A DNA stretch of 64,000 nt from contig NZ_LBJG01000092.1 in the NCBI RefSeq assembly GCF_028128765.1, positions 62,001-126,000 of the forward strand. The letters are read 5' to 3'. The DNA comes from Bradyrhizobium sp. CCBAU 51627. GTDB lineage: Bacteria; Pseudomonadota; Alphaproteobacteria; Rhizobiales; Xanthobacteraceae. The translations under genes and the position numbers were made by a program. Positions 1 through 9,283 of the stretch are shown one piece after another. The notes beneath the pieces were generated by a model that was not told the origin of the DNA, ran no database searches, and saw nothing but the letters and a program-made list of their open reading frames with translations. The first letter of the stretch is position 1, and each line of letters opens with the position of its first letter.

Positions 1-133
1 CGACACCCTCGGCCAGGGCGACGAAGCTCTCGCCGCAGGACTTGTAGTTGCCTCACGTGGCTCGGCGATCAGCTTCGGATCGCAGGCAGCGCGGGCGCGA
101 CTCTCCGCCTTCTGACTTCAATCGGAAGCCAGT

Positions 134-427
134 TCAGTTTCTGCGGAGAAAAATCTCGTGTTCAGAGCCTGGCGGCCCGATACTGGCCGTGTAGTTCACG
201 CCCCCGAGAGTGAGACTTTTCTTTGGCTCAGACACGGATGGCAGAAGCTTGTGCAAATCCATTCGCAACTTGAGTTCTTCCGGCGCCCACTGATCTCCGT
301 GCTGCCAGCTCGGGGGCACATAAAGAGACAAACTTGGCAACAGCTGGTTGCGCCGCACTTGCGGCGCATAAGGCGAACATGTTGAGTTGAAGCCGTCCAT
401 GTCCACCCCCGGAACGCTTAAAACCAC
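134..427 (-). CDS. Unrecognised 97-residue ORF downstream of a tts-like box
   Basis: I do not recognise this protein. It has no obvious signal peptide or membrane segment and is moderately rich in Pro, Ser and Leu. The only reason to list it is position: a degenerate tts-box-like sequence on the same strand lies about 190 bases upstream (618-655), so it could be a short T3SS-secreted protein or the front of a decayed effector. Overlapping reading frames of similar size exist on both strands, so coding status is doubtful. Confidence 0.2.
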   Translation of the reverse strand: MVLSVPGVDMDGFNSTCSPYAPQVRRNQLLPSLSLYVPPSWQHGDQWAPEELKLRMDLHKLLPSVSEPKKSLTLGGVNYTASIGPPGSEHEIFLRRN

Positions 428-617
428 TAAAGCTGACCACAGATGGTCGGCGACAGGTAGCAGCGCGGGCGCGGCCTGGCGCCTACCGACCTGGGGGGCT
501 GGAAAAAGGCACTATCCTGCCGCCCCGCGCTGCCGTTGAGTTTAGCGGAAAGCGTGACTCGGCGCTGACCGTTCTGGATAGATAGCGCTGTCCCTGCCAC
601 GCCCCGTTAACCACAAC

Positions 618-655
618 GGCTCTATATCCGGGCTGGCTTACTGAAAGCTGACGAG
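618..655 (-). promoter_or_regulatory. Degenerate tts-box-like sequence
   Basis: On the minus strand the sequence begins TCGTCAGCTTTCAGTAAGCC. The first ten bases equal the tts-box half seen at 12251 and 17035, and the second half keeps only AAGC. It points leftward to the ORF at 134-427. Much weaker than the four clear boxes in this window. Confidence 0.3.
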
Positions 656-1244
656 ACCCGGCAATTCCCAAAACGAAAGCGGCCCGTGTGGGCCAGTTGC
701 GGTCGAGAGTGAGAACGACGTTCCGGCGACAGGCTCTGGTACCACGTCAGCCTGAGCATCTCGACAGCCAGCAGTGTCCAGCACCCGGCCTGTCGGAGGA
801 CTGCAGGCGGCGGCCACCAGAAGGGCCTCTTACTTGTCGTTGAGCTCGCGCTCTGCCCGGTAGGCGGCTCTTCGCTTTGGTTCTCCGCCAGGTTGCCTTC
901 GACAAAAACGTCGAAGGGTGGCGGACCGCCAAGTGGCCGACGCCCCGGCTTGTGGCGATCATGTCATCACTCATCCCGGCATCGGCCGCCCAACCGGATC
1001 TGCGCCACCTTGAGCGCGCAGCGGCTGCCTGCCTCCGCCCAACAAAAGCTCTAGCCGACAAAAAGAGAGGTATCTACGGCAATACGAATCGTAGATTACC
1101 TCGCGACATCGTGAGTTCAGAGCAATCGTAGGAGTACTTGGCAGGTCAGCTGAACCCACGTGCAGCGCTCCACACCTTCATCCGTGGGCGACATATGCTC
1201 TCGGCTCTGGAGGAAGTAGCTGCGATTGGGCTCTTATTGCAGGC
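656..1244. other. Stretch without a recognisable gene
   Basis: Only short overlapping frames occur on both strands, none with a recognisable domain or a good ribosome binding site. Probably decayed island DNA. Confidence 0.4.
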
Positions 1245-1646
1245 TCAGTGAATCGCCTGCCTTCCCGCAGGTGATGGCTGTGGCTTGAGATGATCCAATA
1301 TTTTCGAGCCGGCGCTGAACGACCTCGACCAGAATTTCTCCAGGAAATCCAGGTGACACCTCAACAGCTCCGAGGAAGTTTTGGAGTCCGCAATATTCTT
1401 CAGAAAGGTGGCCTGGTCATGCACAATGGAAGCAGTCAAACCTAGTCCGTCCTTCAGGGCCGTAGCGAACAGGTTGCTTGTCGCTTCAATCGAGCTCTGC
1501 CATTCCCGAAACGTAAATGGAATCGGCGATGCAGCCGTCGTAGATTTTCCAGCGCCATCGGCGGAAGCGCCAGATACCAAAGCCGGGTCGTGCCCGACAT
1601 GTGGCCGCCGCTCGCGTTTCTCGTCTTCGCTTGCATTCGGTGCCAT
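1245..1646 (-). CDS. Phasin-like protein
   Basis: This 133-residue protein has a polar, low-complexity first third followed by a helical stretch from about residue 45 (the FREWQ region) to 120. That stretch has the amphipathic heptad character of Phasin_2-type proteins, which coat polyhydroxybutyrate granules; members of this type in rhizobia are about 110-150 residues long. I infer the function from pattern only. It lies alone, about 1.2 kb downstream of the rhcU end of the T3SS operon and on the same strand, with no visible tts box. Bradyrhizobium bacteroids accumulate polyhydroxybutyrate, so a symbiotic phasin is plausible. An alternative is an uncharacterised coiled-coil protein. Confidence 0.55.
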   Translation of the reverse strand: MAPNASEDEKRERRPHVGHDPALVSGASADGAGKSTTAASPIPFTFREWQSSIEATSNLFATALKDGLGLTASIVHDQATFLKNIADSKTSSELLRCHLDFLEKFWSRSFSAGSKILDHLKPQPSPAGRQAIH

Positions 1647-2878
1647 TCGAGATCTCCTGGCTTGAAGGGCTTATAACGTACCAAGTTGTTCGCGGCTCAT
1701 TTCGATCATCCCCTACAAGGTACCACAATTGCCAACACGCGATACCTACCTCATTTGGTAACGTGCCAGCAAAGGAGGGAGCGATACGGCGAGAGCCCAG
1801 GCTGTAAAGCTCGCGTCCGTGTGCTGTCGCTATGCTCATCGGCGCCCGCCCAGAGGCTGAGAACTGGGGCGATCGGATGGAGGATGGTGGCGGCTGCGCG
1901 TAGATGGATGGCGGAGACAAAGTCCGTGAGCGCACGTACATGGAGCAGCAATCAACATTCAATAATTGTCTACGAGGTCTCCAAGCCGCTGGAACGGGTG
2001 ATCGCTTCCACCCTGCTTCGAAGGCTTCACTGGCAGCCTGCTCGGCCTGTTGACGGCCCTGCCCTGTGAGCCAACGAGCGCTCCTGGACGGGCCACCTGA
2101 AAGGGACTTTGATCGCAGTGGATGCCCTCGACGGCCGGAAGCAGATACGCCGGCTGCGTACATGATCCATTAGAACCATCTCGGCGACTCGCGCAACCAG
2201 GCGACCGCCAGGCACTTGACCGCCGCGGCACAACTATACGGGATCATCCAGAGGTTCTTGCCGACCGAATGCGAAATCCATGCCTCGAGCTAACTCCCGG
2301 CGCAAACCTTCAATGTTCGGCGAAGCTTGTCCGGTGTCAGCTAGCGGGTTGGGTTAGGTGAAGCAATAGACGCTGCAGGCACCCTGCGCGGGAAGACGGC
2401 GTTGATGGACAATGGTGGCGATACTCCTGCGTCCCGAGTTTAGCTGGAGGCTTGCTTTTCCCCCCGCACGCAGGCTTATGCCCTGCGGCTCTCGAACGTG
2501 TGCGGCGCAATGTGGCACTCAGGCCGATCTTGAGACGTATAAACGCTGTGATCGTATGAACCTGTAGCAGCGCGGCTCAAGATAGGCGACCAGAGAGCAT
2601 GCTACAGATGGCGGCCGTCCTAGTTGACGATCAGCGCTACCGGCTTGTTAACCGAATGGCAGGGCCCCTCTAGCCAAGGTGGTACAAGTGGGCGTCCTCG
2701 AGGGTGTAGGCGCCGCAGCTCTCGAAATGGCCGACAAGTTATTGCGCTTGGCGCCGCAGCTGATCCGGTGATCCGGTCGGCGAGGCCGCGGCCCAGAGGC
2801 TTTCCATCGTCGCCTCGCCGAACGTCCGAGCCTTCATCGAGCGCCAGGCTGCAGATCGGAGCGTCAGAACAGGATGAC
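1647..2878. other. Stretch without a recognisable gene, downstream of rhcU
   Basis: Several overlapping frames of 60-225 codons are present on both strands, but none has family motifs, and they largely shadow each other. Some parts look like decayed mobile-element or regulatory genes, but I cannot name one. Confidence 0.35.
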
Positions 2879-3916
2879 CTAGACTAGCCCCGCAGCATAG
2901 AGTGCTTTTGCGACCGACTCGAAATATTGCGAGGGAACCGGGTTGCCGAGCCTTGCTTTGCCGAGCAGCTGACGCGCCAGGACATCGTCATCCACAATGG
3001 TAAGGTGCAGCGCGCGCGCCTCACCAAGCAGCTGCGAAGCAGCTTCGCCCTCGCCGCGGCAGACCAAGACCGGAACGCCGGTCTCGCCTCGGACATAGCG
3101 CAGCCCAATCAGCTTTGCCGATCCCCGCAATATCAACGTGGCCCGACTGATGCCGATCGGAGCCTCGTTGGCCGACTCTTGCCGAAGACGCCGGTGCTCA
3201 CGCTTCACCTGCGGGTTGCCTTGCTGTTCCTTGTTCTCCCGCTTGGCCTCCGTTTCCGTCATGCGCATGTCCTGCATAAACAAATAGCGCTGGATTAGAA
3301 GGTCAGCCAATCCGCCGACCAGAAAAGCTCCGGCGGCAATCCCAATCAGCAGCTTAACCTCGGTGAAGACGAAGCCAAAACAGCCCATGCCGCAGACTGG
3401 CAGGTACACCAGCGCTTTCCAGCTCGCGATCACGGTGAGAAAGAAGGTCGCACCAAGCAAAACTACCTTAGCCAGGGTCTTGCCAAGCTCGATGGCCGAA
3501 CGTTTCGAGGCGATGCGTTTCAAGCCTTTGATGGGATCCAGTTTCTCAAGCTTCGGCTTGAGCGGCTCCGAAGCAAACATAAAGCCGCCATTAGCCAGGA
3601 CATTGGCCAGAAGAGCTGCTGTCACGGCGGCGGCGAGCAACGGAGCGACAGTCGCAATCGAAAGTTCTAGCAAGCCGCTGAGCGCTTGTGGCACCGCGCT
3701 TGTGAACGGCTGCTCCTGCAGTTTATCGACGAGCCGGACCGTCTCCTGCCACTTGTCCTCGATCGCACCCGCTCGCCACCACAGGCAGCCGAAACCGGCA
3801 CAAGCGCTGACGCCGCTCACCAGATCCGAGCTGCGCGCGCTCTGCCCCTTCTTGCGTGCATCGCGCAGCTTCTTGGGCGTCGGAGGAAGTTTTTTCTCCT
3901 CACTCGTAGAGCTCAT
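2879..3916 (-). CDS. rhcU: T3SS export apparatus switch protein RhcU (SctU)
   Basis: SctU/FlhB family inner-membrane protein, 345 residues, normal length. The N terminus has the family signature of a lysine-rich PTPKKLRDARKKGQ start, followed by four hydrophobic segments (about residues 25-210) and a cytoplasmic domain with the GLRYVRGET block. SctU controls the switch from early to late substrates and normally cleaves itself at N-P in an NPTH motif. Here the aligned position, after RATLIL and before KLIGLRY, reads RGSA, so the autocleavage motif is absent. It is the last gene of the leftward operon, and its start overlaps the end of rhcT by 4 bases (ATGA type). Family assignment is certain; the motif loss is seen directly. 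Confidence 0.95.
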   Translation of the reverse strand: MSSTSEEKKLPPTPKKLRDARKKGQSARSSDLVSGVSACAGFGCLWWRAGAIEDKWQETVRLVDKLQEQPFTSAVPQALSGLLELSIATVAPLLAAAVTAALLANVLANGGFMFASEPLKPKLEKLDPIKGLKRIASKRSAIELGKTLAKVVLLGATFFLTVIASWKALVYLPVCGMGCFGFVFTEVKLLIGIAAGAFLVGGLADLLIQRYLFMQDMRMTETEAKRENKEQQGNPQVKREHRRLRQESANEAPIGISRATLILRGSAKLIGLRYVRGETGVPVLVCRGEGEAASQLLGEARALHLTIVDDDVLARQLLGKARLGNPVPSQYFESVAKALYAAGLV

Positions 3917-4734
3917 CTCAACAGCTTCTTCAGATACTCTAGCATGTTGTTCGAGGTCAGGATTTCGGCTCCGGTATATTCAAGCAGATAGACGGTGTAG
4001 CTGACCATGATGACCCCGAACGCAACATTCTTGATCATCGGGGAGAGATCGTTCATCTTGAGCTGAGATGCAAAACGGCCGAGCATCATGACCGCGATAT
4101 CAACCAGCAGCAGCAGGCCCAGCACCGGCCCGGCGACCAATAAGGTTGTCATCATGATACGATCGAGAAGGGCCAGACATTCCATTGCCCCTTGCGCTGT
4201 CATGGCAGGCAGAAACTGATAGACAGGCCACACTAGGTAGCTGCCATAAAGGCCGCTCACCATGGTCTGCAGCCCGCCGACCAGAACGAAGATCGTAACC
4301 GCCGTGACACCGAGAAAAAGCCCGGTTCCGGACGCTTGGCTGTGCGTCGCGGGATCCTCCCCCGCAACTTGGCTTGAAATTCCTCGTTGAGTATCGATGA
4401 TGTCGCCGACTGCCTGTATACTCCACATTGGGATACTGAGCAGGATGCCGAGCATAAGACCGACGAACACCTCCTTCAGGCCAAGCATGGTAACGCTGAC
4501 CAGGCGCGTGTTCGGGTCCAGAGCCTGCAGACCGAGCTTGATCTGAGCGAGGCACGGCAGTCCGATCGCAATCGTCAGGCTTCCCCGAACGAGGCCGCTG
4601 ATACGCGGCCGGGTGAAGACGGGAAGCACCAGCATGATGCCTAGGGCGCGGGCCGCACTCAGCCCAGTTGCGGCGACGAATTCGATCGTGCCCTGAACGA
4701 GGGCTTGCGCCTCTGCGGGTGACGGGCCAGCCAT
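3913..4734 (-). CDS. rhcT: T3SS export apparatus protein RhcT (SctT)
   Basis: SctT/FliR family, 273 residues, with at least six hydrophobic segments. It forms the export gate in the inner membrane together with SctR and SctS. Family features include the block around ARALGIMLVLPVFTRPRISG near residue 28 and the MWSIQAVGDIIDTQRG segment near residue 103. It lies between rhcS (11-base gap) and rhcU (4-base overlap), matching the conserved rhcRSTU order and implying co-translation. Confidence 0.95.
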   Translation of the reverse strand: MAGPSPAEAQALVQGTIEFVAATGLSAARALGIMLVLPVFTRPRISGLVRGSLTIAIGLPCLAQIKLGLQALDPNTRLVSVTMLGLKEVFVGLMLGILLSIPMWSIQAVGDIIDTQRGISSQVAGEDPATHSQASGTGLFLGVTAVTIFVLVGGLQTMVSGLYGSYLVWPVYQFLPAMTAQGAMECLALLDRIMMTTLLVAGPVLGLLLLVDIAVMMLGRFASQLKMNDLSPMIKNVAFGVIMVSYTVYLLEYTGAEILTSNNMLEYLKKLLR

Positions 4735-4744
4735 TCAAGCTCTG

Positions 4745-5026
4745 CTAGTATCTTGCGGTGAGTGCTGGAAACTCGCTGAAGATGTGCTCGGCCTGGTCGA
4801 TTAGTGGAGCGCTGAGTACGGGAGAGAACCCGGCTAGCACGGCGACGACGACCAGAAGCTTGACTGTCAGCGGCAGGGTTTGATCCTGGAGCTGAGTTGC
4901 CGCCTGGATGAGGCCAATGATCAGTCCGGAGATGAGAGCTGCAAGCAGCGGCGGCAGAACCCAGATCAAGAAGAGCACGAGCGATTGACTAAGGTGCGTA
5001 AGAATGCTGGCTTCGTTCATGGTCAA
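4745..5026 (-). CDS. rhcS: T3SS export apparatus protein RhcS (SctS)
   Basis: SctS/FliQ family, 93 residues with two transmembrane helices. The conserved LILWVLPP-like and GLIIGLIQAATQLQDQTL segments are visible. It is part of the SctRST export gate. Its ATG overlaps the rhcR stop by four bases, so the two are probably translationally coupled. Length and position in the operon are typical. Confidence 0.95.
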   Translation of the reverse strand: MTMNEASILTHLSQSLVLFLIWVLPPLLAALISGLIIGLIQAATQLQDQTLPLTVKLLVVVAVLAGFSPVLSAPLIDQAEHIFSEFPALTARY

Positions 5027-5688
5027 CCTCCTGGCGTCGTGTAGCTTAGTACCAGCCCGTGCATGAGACGTGACCAGCCGTCGATAGTGACGAACAAAAA
5101 GAGCTTGAAGGGGACAGATATCACCGTGGGGGATACCATCGACATACCCATGGCCATCAAAATCGTCGTGACAATCAGATCGATCGTGATGAAGGGAAGA
5201 TAGAGAAGAAAGCCGATTTCGAACCCACGCTTGAGTTCGGAAATTAAAAACGACGGCACGAGAATTGAGAAATCATCTGCCGTTACGCTGCCGCGCATCT
5301 CCTCCGACCAGACATGTTCGGTGGACGACAGGAAGAAGCGGCGCTGCTCTTCATTGGTGAATTTCTTCAGATGAGCACGCAGCGGCTCCTGTCCCTCCTT
5401 GGCGGCCGTCAGCCAGTCATCGAAACTCTGGTAGCGAAGTTGCGGATCGGTAAGGCGGTTATAGGTCTGCTCGAAGACCGGAGCGCTGATGAAGACGGTC
5501 AGGATCAGTGCCGCCCCGTAAAGGACGATGTTCGGCGGGATCGATTGGGTCCCCAGCGCATTGCGCACGAGGAAGAGAACAACTGAGACCTTGATAAAGG
5601 CGGTGGTTGTGACAACAGCGAAGGCCAGGAGGCCAAGGCCGACGGTTATCGCAAGAAGCGCAAGGATGCTGGGTTGAATCTCAGTCAT
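5023..5688 (-). CDS. rhcR: T3SS export apparatus protein RhcR (SctR)
   Basis: SctR/FliP family. I place the start at the ATG at 5688 (MTEIQPS), giving 221 residues, the normal family length. A longer frame upstream only reads rhcQ sequence out of frame. Hydrophobic segments lie near residues 8-30 and 50-70 and in the C-terminal third, where the conserved PFITIDLIV and MGMSMVSP blocks are present. It forms the SctRST gate with the next two genes. The start lies 8 bases inside the end of rhcQ, a tight overlap suggesting coupled translation. Confidence 0.95.
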   Translation of the reverse strand: MTEIQPSILALLAITVGLGLLAFAVVTTTAFIKVSVVLFLVRNALGTQSIPPNIVLYGAALILTVFISAPVFEQTYNRLTDPQLRYQSFDDWLTAAKEGQEPLRAHLKKFTNEEQRRFFLSSTEHVWSEEMRGSVTADDFSILVPSFLISELKRGFEIGFLLYLPFITIDLIVTTILMAMGMSMVSPTVISVPFKLFLFVTIDGWSRLMHGLVLSYTTPGG

Positions 5689-6802
5689 TAAGCGCCAACC
5701 TGCCGCGCAACCTGACAGCCAGCTCGTCGCCGATCCGCACGATGTCGCCCCGGCCGATACGTTGGCCGTTGGCAACGATATCGACCGGCCCATCAAGAGG
5801 CCGGCCAAGTTCGAACACGTGGCCTTCGGTGATGGTTCGCAAGGTTCCCAACGGCATCGGCCAGCGGCCACATTCGAATACGAGTGTGATCTCGATGCTG
5901 TCGATATCCGCCTCTGACGGGGGCTGCTGTTGCAACTGGCTTTCGGGCATCACATCTTCACTTTTTAGGGGGTGGGATCGCAAGCGGAATGGGCCTCGCA
6001 GCACCAGCCTGTCGCCGCCGATCTCTGCAGGGGCCCACAATCGGTCTGCAGCGAGAATGATCTGGCCTCGCGCGAGTGGAATTGCGTCCGGGAGCAGCGC
6101 ATCGCCTTGCTCTGCTTGGCGAAGAACGCCGATCGCGACGCGGAGCGAACCGATATGGCCTGCAACGATGACCGGGATTTCGGAAAGCAGCCTGGCCGTC
6201 TGTCGCGGTAATCGGCCGAGCAGCCCGCCGAGGACGGTGAAAGCCGGCGGAACGGGACCGTCGAGTGGCGAGAATAGAAGCAGCCGAGCCTTGCTGGCGA
6301 GCTCACCATAGGCGATGTCAAGTTCAAGATAGGGCCTCGTACTCCGCGCTTCCTCGGTGCGGACAAGCTGCAGATTCCGCTGCGTCATTCTTTCTAGCGG
6401 GGCAAGCAAGGGTTCAAGCGCAAGTTCCAGGACCAGCGAACGCGTCGGCTCAGACGGCAAGGTAAGCCCATCCTGCACGGTCCCAACCAGCGCTTCCGCA
6501 AGCTTACCTGGCAAGGACAGGATCAAGGTGTCACCATCTACTTCGAAGACGCAGTCAAGCATCGACGCCGCAGCCGGCTCCGCCTGCCAGACGGTTCGGC
6601 TCACGCGCACAGAGAGCGGCTTCTCGCCGAGGAGGCCTTGCACGGGCGCACGCAACGCTGCGATCTCGTTAAGCCACAAGGCTACGGCGTGCGAGAGAAT
6701 CAGCGCCGGCATGAAGGCTGCGGGCTCAGCCGGCCGATGCGATGCCGGTGCGGCTTCCGCGCCGCAGGCCCCTAGCTCGCGCGGGAGAGGATCTGCAATC
6801 AT
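5681..6802 (-). CDS. rhcQ: T3SS cytoplasmic sorting-platform protein RhcQ (SctQ)
   Basis: SctQ/FliN-FliM family C-ring protein, 373 residues. The C-terminal about 75 residues form a SpoA-type domain, recognisable from the pattern of LGTL...GHVFELGRPLDGPVDI...GRGDIVRIGDELAVRL. The N-terminal part is poorly conserved, as usual. SctQ recruits the SctN ATPase and chaperone-effector complexes to the export gate. It overlaps both rhcZ (4 bases) and rhcR (8 bases). Assignment rests on the SpoA-like end and operon position. Confidence 0.9.
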   Translation of the reverse strand: MIADPLPRELGACGAEAAPASHRPAEPAAFMPALILSHAVALWLNEIAALRAPVQGLLGEKPLSVRVSRTVWQAEPAAASMLDCVFEVDGDTLILSLPGKLAEALVGTVQDGLTLPSEPTRSLVLELALEPLLAPLERMTQRNLQLVRTEEARSTRPYLELDIAYGELASKARLLLFSPLDGPVPPAFTVLGGLLGRLPRQTARLLSEIPVIVAGHIGSLRVAIGVLRQAEQGDALLPDAIPLARGQIILAADRLWAPAEIGGDRLVLRGPFRLRSHPLKSEDVMPESQLQQQPPSEADIDSIEITLVFECGRWPMPLGTLRTITEGHVFELGRPLDGPVDIVANGQRIGRGDIVRIGDELAVRLRGRLALND

Positions 6803-7335
6803 GCTGGCTCACCTCCCGTCTGCCCTGATGGGCCTCGCCGGTAGCGGAGCAAGACTTCATCATCGGCTTCGATTTCGGTGGCGGCTTCGAAATGAGCATT
6901 CGTGATGCGCCGAACGTCCTGATCGATCTCACGCCATTTCTGGCTCGCCGCTGAACGCTTGGTCCAAACGGCCCTGGCCTCGATAACCGCAGCCTCAGCT
7001 TGCTCTTGAGCAGCACGGGCCTTGTCAAGAACGCGCTGTGCCGCTGTGATCTCGTCTGTGAGTCGCCCGATGATGAGATGATAGCGCCGCTGCAGTTCGC
7101 ACACAGATATCGCATCGGCTGCGAGGATCTCCCGATAGAGCTCCGCCTCGACCTTTGCGCGGCGCTCTTCGGCAAGTGCAAGGTGCTCGCAAGCTTGTTG
7201 GACAGCTTGAGTCGCGAGGTGGCGCTTGGCTTCCACGTCAGACAATTCACGAACGGCGCTTCGCTCCCGCATGTCCTTTACGAGCCGCAGCTTTGAGGCA
7301 TGAGCGGGACTTAGGCGGTCAAACGCGATATCCAT
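6799..7335 (-). CDS. rhcZ: T3SS stalk protein RhcZ (SctO/YscO type)
   Basis: 178-residue, strongly charged, almost entirely helical protein with long coiled-coil runs rich in Glu, Arg, Ala and Gln from about residue 20 to 160. This is typical of SctO/FliJ-like stalk proteins that sit in the ATPase ring. Such proteins are poorly conserved in sequence, so identity is inferred mainly from the coiled coil and the position directly after rhcN, with which it overlaps by 25 bases, and before rhcQ. Confidence 0.85.
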   Translation of the reverse strand: MDIAFDRLSPAHASKLRLVKDMRERSAVRELSDVEAKRHLATQAVQQACEHLALAEERRAKVEAELYREILAADAISVCELQRRYHLIIGRLTDEITAAQRVLDKARAAQEQAEAAVIEARAVWTKRSAASQKWREIDQDVRRITNAHFEAATEIEADDEVLLRYRRGPSGQTGGEPA

Positions 7336-8666
7336 GCGATCGTCTCCTCAAAGCTGCACGCCTCACCCTGCCCCTGGCGCAGAAAGGCCCGCAGCTGCTC
7401 GATCGAGGCGATCGCCCGATCGGTCAGCGGATCAGAGCCTTGCTTGTATTCACCCACCTTGATCAAGAACTCGGCCTCAGCGTAGCGTGAGAGCAGATCA
7501 CGGAAGAAGGATGCCGCCTTGCGATGCGACACGGACACGATTGCATCCATGACGCGGCTGCGGCTCGACAGCACATCGATAGCCGGAAAATGCTCCCGAG
7601 AGGCCAGCGCGCGGGAGAGAATGATGTGGCCATCAAGTATGCCGCGTGATTCTTCCGCTATTGGATCACCCGTGCCGTCACCTTCGACAAGCACGGTATA
7701 GAAGGCCGTAATGGAGCCTTGCTCGCCCATGCCGGCGCGCTCCAACAAGCCCGGCAACAGCGCAAAAACGGATGGCGGAAATCCGCGCCGCGTCGGCGGT
7801 TCTCCTGCTGCAAGGCCGATTTCACGCATAGCGCGGCTAAAGCGCGTCAGAGAATCCATCATCAGAACGACGCGAAGGCCCTGATCACGAAAATACTCGG
7901 CCAGTGCTGTCGCCATGTGGGCGCATTGGGCCCGCTCCATCGCCGAACGGTCGGAGGTCTCCACCACAACGACGGAACGGTGAAGAGCTTCGCCAAGATG
8001 ACGTTCAATGAATTCACGCACCTCTCGACCGCGCTCGCCGATCAGCGCAACGATAGTGACGTCGGCCGCCGCGCCTCTTACGATTTGCGACATCAGCGTC
8101 GACTTGCCGCAACCGGCATCACCATAGATTCCGATCCGCTGACCTTCTCCGCATGTCAAAAGACCATCCAGGACACGGACGCCGAGCGGGAACGGCTGTT
8201 CAATCCCGCGCCGCTTCATCGGATTGGGCGCCCTGCCGCGCAGCGGTCTGGATTCGGCGACTTTTATAGGGCCCTTGCCATCGAGCGGTCGGCCAAAACT
8301 GTCGATGACGCGGCCGAGCAAATCGGGGCCCACAGCCACTTCCTGCATTCGCCCAGTCGTCACCACCTCCGCGCGATTGGACAGCCCCACCATGTCCCCG
8401 ATGGGCGTGAGTAACACCCCGTCCGGCAACAGACCGATCACCTCGGCCTCGAGCGACCATTCGCTGCGAGGATCCTGCAACAAGCATAGTTCCCCGACCC
8501 TGGCCTCCGGCAAGACGGCATGCAGCAGCGTGCCCACGGCCCGCGTAATCCGGCCGCGGACAGCGCGTGTATCGATGTGCTTGGCGGAAGATCTCAAGGA
8601 CGAAAGTGCCGCCTTTACAGTTCCTTCTGCGGCCGCGGTATGATGGGTCGATCGTGGCACGGTCAC
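7311..8666 (-). CDS. rhcN: T3SS ATPase RhcN (SctN)
   Basis: 451-residue F1-type ATPase that powers chaperone release and unfolding of substrates at the export gate. Walker A GDAGCGKST lies at about residues 182-190, Walker B at VVLMMDSLTRF, and the family blocks GRVIDSFGRPLDG and GERGREVREFIE are intact. Length is normal for SctN. It overlaps nolV upstream by 4 bases and rhcZ downstream by 25 bases. Confidence 0.98.
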   Translation of the reverse strand: MTVPRSTHHTAAAEGTVKAALSSLRSSAKHIDTRAVRGRITRAVGTLLHAVLPEARVGELCLLQDPRSEWSLEAEVIGLLPDGVLLTPIGDMVGLSNRAEVVTTGRMQEVAVGPDLLGRVIDSFGRPLDGKGPIKVAESRPLRGRAPNPMKRRGIEQPFPLGVRVLDGLLTCGEGQRIGIYGDAGCGKSTLMSQIVRGAAADVTIVALIGERGREVREFIERHLGEALHRSVVVVETSDRSAMERAQCAHMATALAEYFRDQGLRVVLMMDSLTRFSRAMREIGLAAGEPPTRRGFPPSVFALLPGLLERAGMGEQGSITAFYTVLVEGDGTGDPIAEESRGILDGHIILSRALASREHFPAIDVLSSRSRVMDAIVSVSHRKAASFFRDLLSRYAEAEFLIKVGEYKQGSDPLTDRAIASIEQLRAFLRQGQGEACSFEETIAWISRLTA

Positions 8667-9283
8667 GATTCAGCTTCCTCTGACAAGCCAAAGCCGAGAC
8701 GCAGCGCGCGCAGCTGCGCGGCAAGGCCAAGATCGACATTGCCAAACTCGCTCCACAAGACACATTGATCCGCGCTCAGCGCCGGATCCGCCTCAATCCT
8801 GACCTTCGGACGGCCCTCAATTCCGTCACAGTCCTTGAACTCACTGGCTAGCAGGTCGGCTTTCAGTGGGGATACGTGAAGGCAAACCTCCGTGTTCTTG
8901 TATCTTTGCTCGATGGCATGACGAACGCACTGGACCAGCATCTCGCCCGGATCAAACGCGCCAAGCAGATCGCGAACGATCTCAAAGACCACTTGCGGCA
9001 ATTCCCGCTCCAGAACCGCCTTGCGCTGGGCCAGTTCACAAGTCGTCTGCGCAATAAGCCGAGCCATTTCCTCTGCGCCAGCCTTTGAACCCTCGGCGCG
9101 GCCCCGCGCCCGTTCCCGCTCATAAGCCTGGCGTGCCCACCCGCGCACCCGCCGCAGATGCCGCTCGGCAGCGGCCCGCGCCCGTACGGCATCGTGCCAG
9201 ATCTCAAGCTGCGCAGCTTTTATCAGGGGTCCAAGAGGCCGAATCTGTGGGGACGCGGGCGATCCTAGGGCATCGGCCGTCAT
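8663..9283 (-). CDS. nolV: T3SS ATPase stator NolV (SctL)
   Basis: SctL/FliH family protein, 206 residues, that holds and regulates the SctN ATPase. It starts with a proline-containing segment near PLGPLIKA, followed by an Arg/Ala/Glu-rich helical region (residues about 30-90) and a conserved C-terminal domain. The rhizobial name is nolV. Start and stop overlap the neighbours by 4 bases each. Confidence 0.92.
   Translation of the reverse strand: MTADALGSPASPQIRPLGPLIKAAQLEIWHDAVRARAAAERHLRRVRGWARQAYERERARGRAEGSKAGAEEMARLIAQTTCELAQRKAVLERELPQVVFEIVRDLLGAFDPGEMLVQCVRHAIEQRYKNTEVCLHVSPLKADLLASEFKDCDGIEGRPKVRIEADPALSADQCVLWSEFGNVDLGLAAQLRALRLGFGLSEEAES

Noticed and set aside
1486-2163. Long minus-strand frame of 225 codons
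   Set aside because: Overlaps the phasin-like gene in another phase, has Arg/Ser/Pro-rich nonsense-like composition and no motif or binding site.
3363-4004. Plus-strand frame of 213 codons opposite rhcU
   Set aside because: Mirror frame of a well-conserved T3SS gene; composition is that of an antisense shadow.
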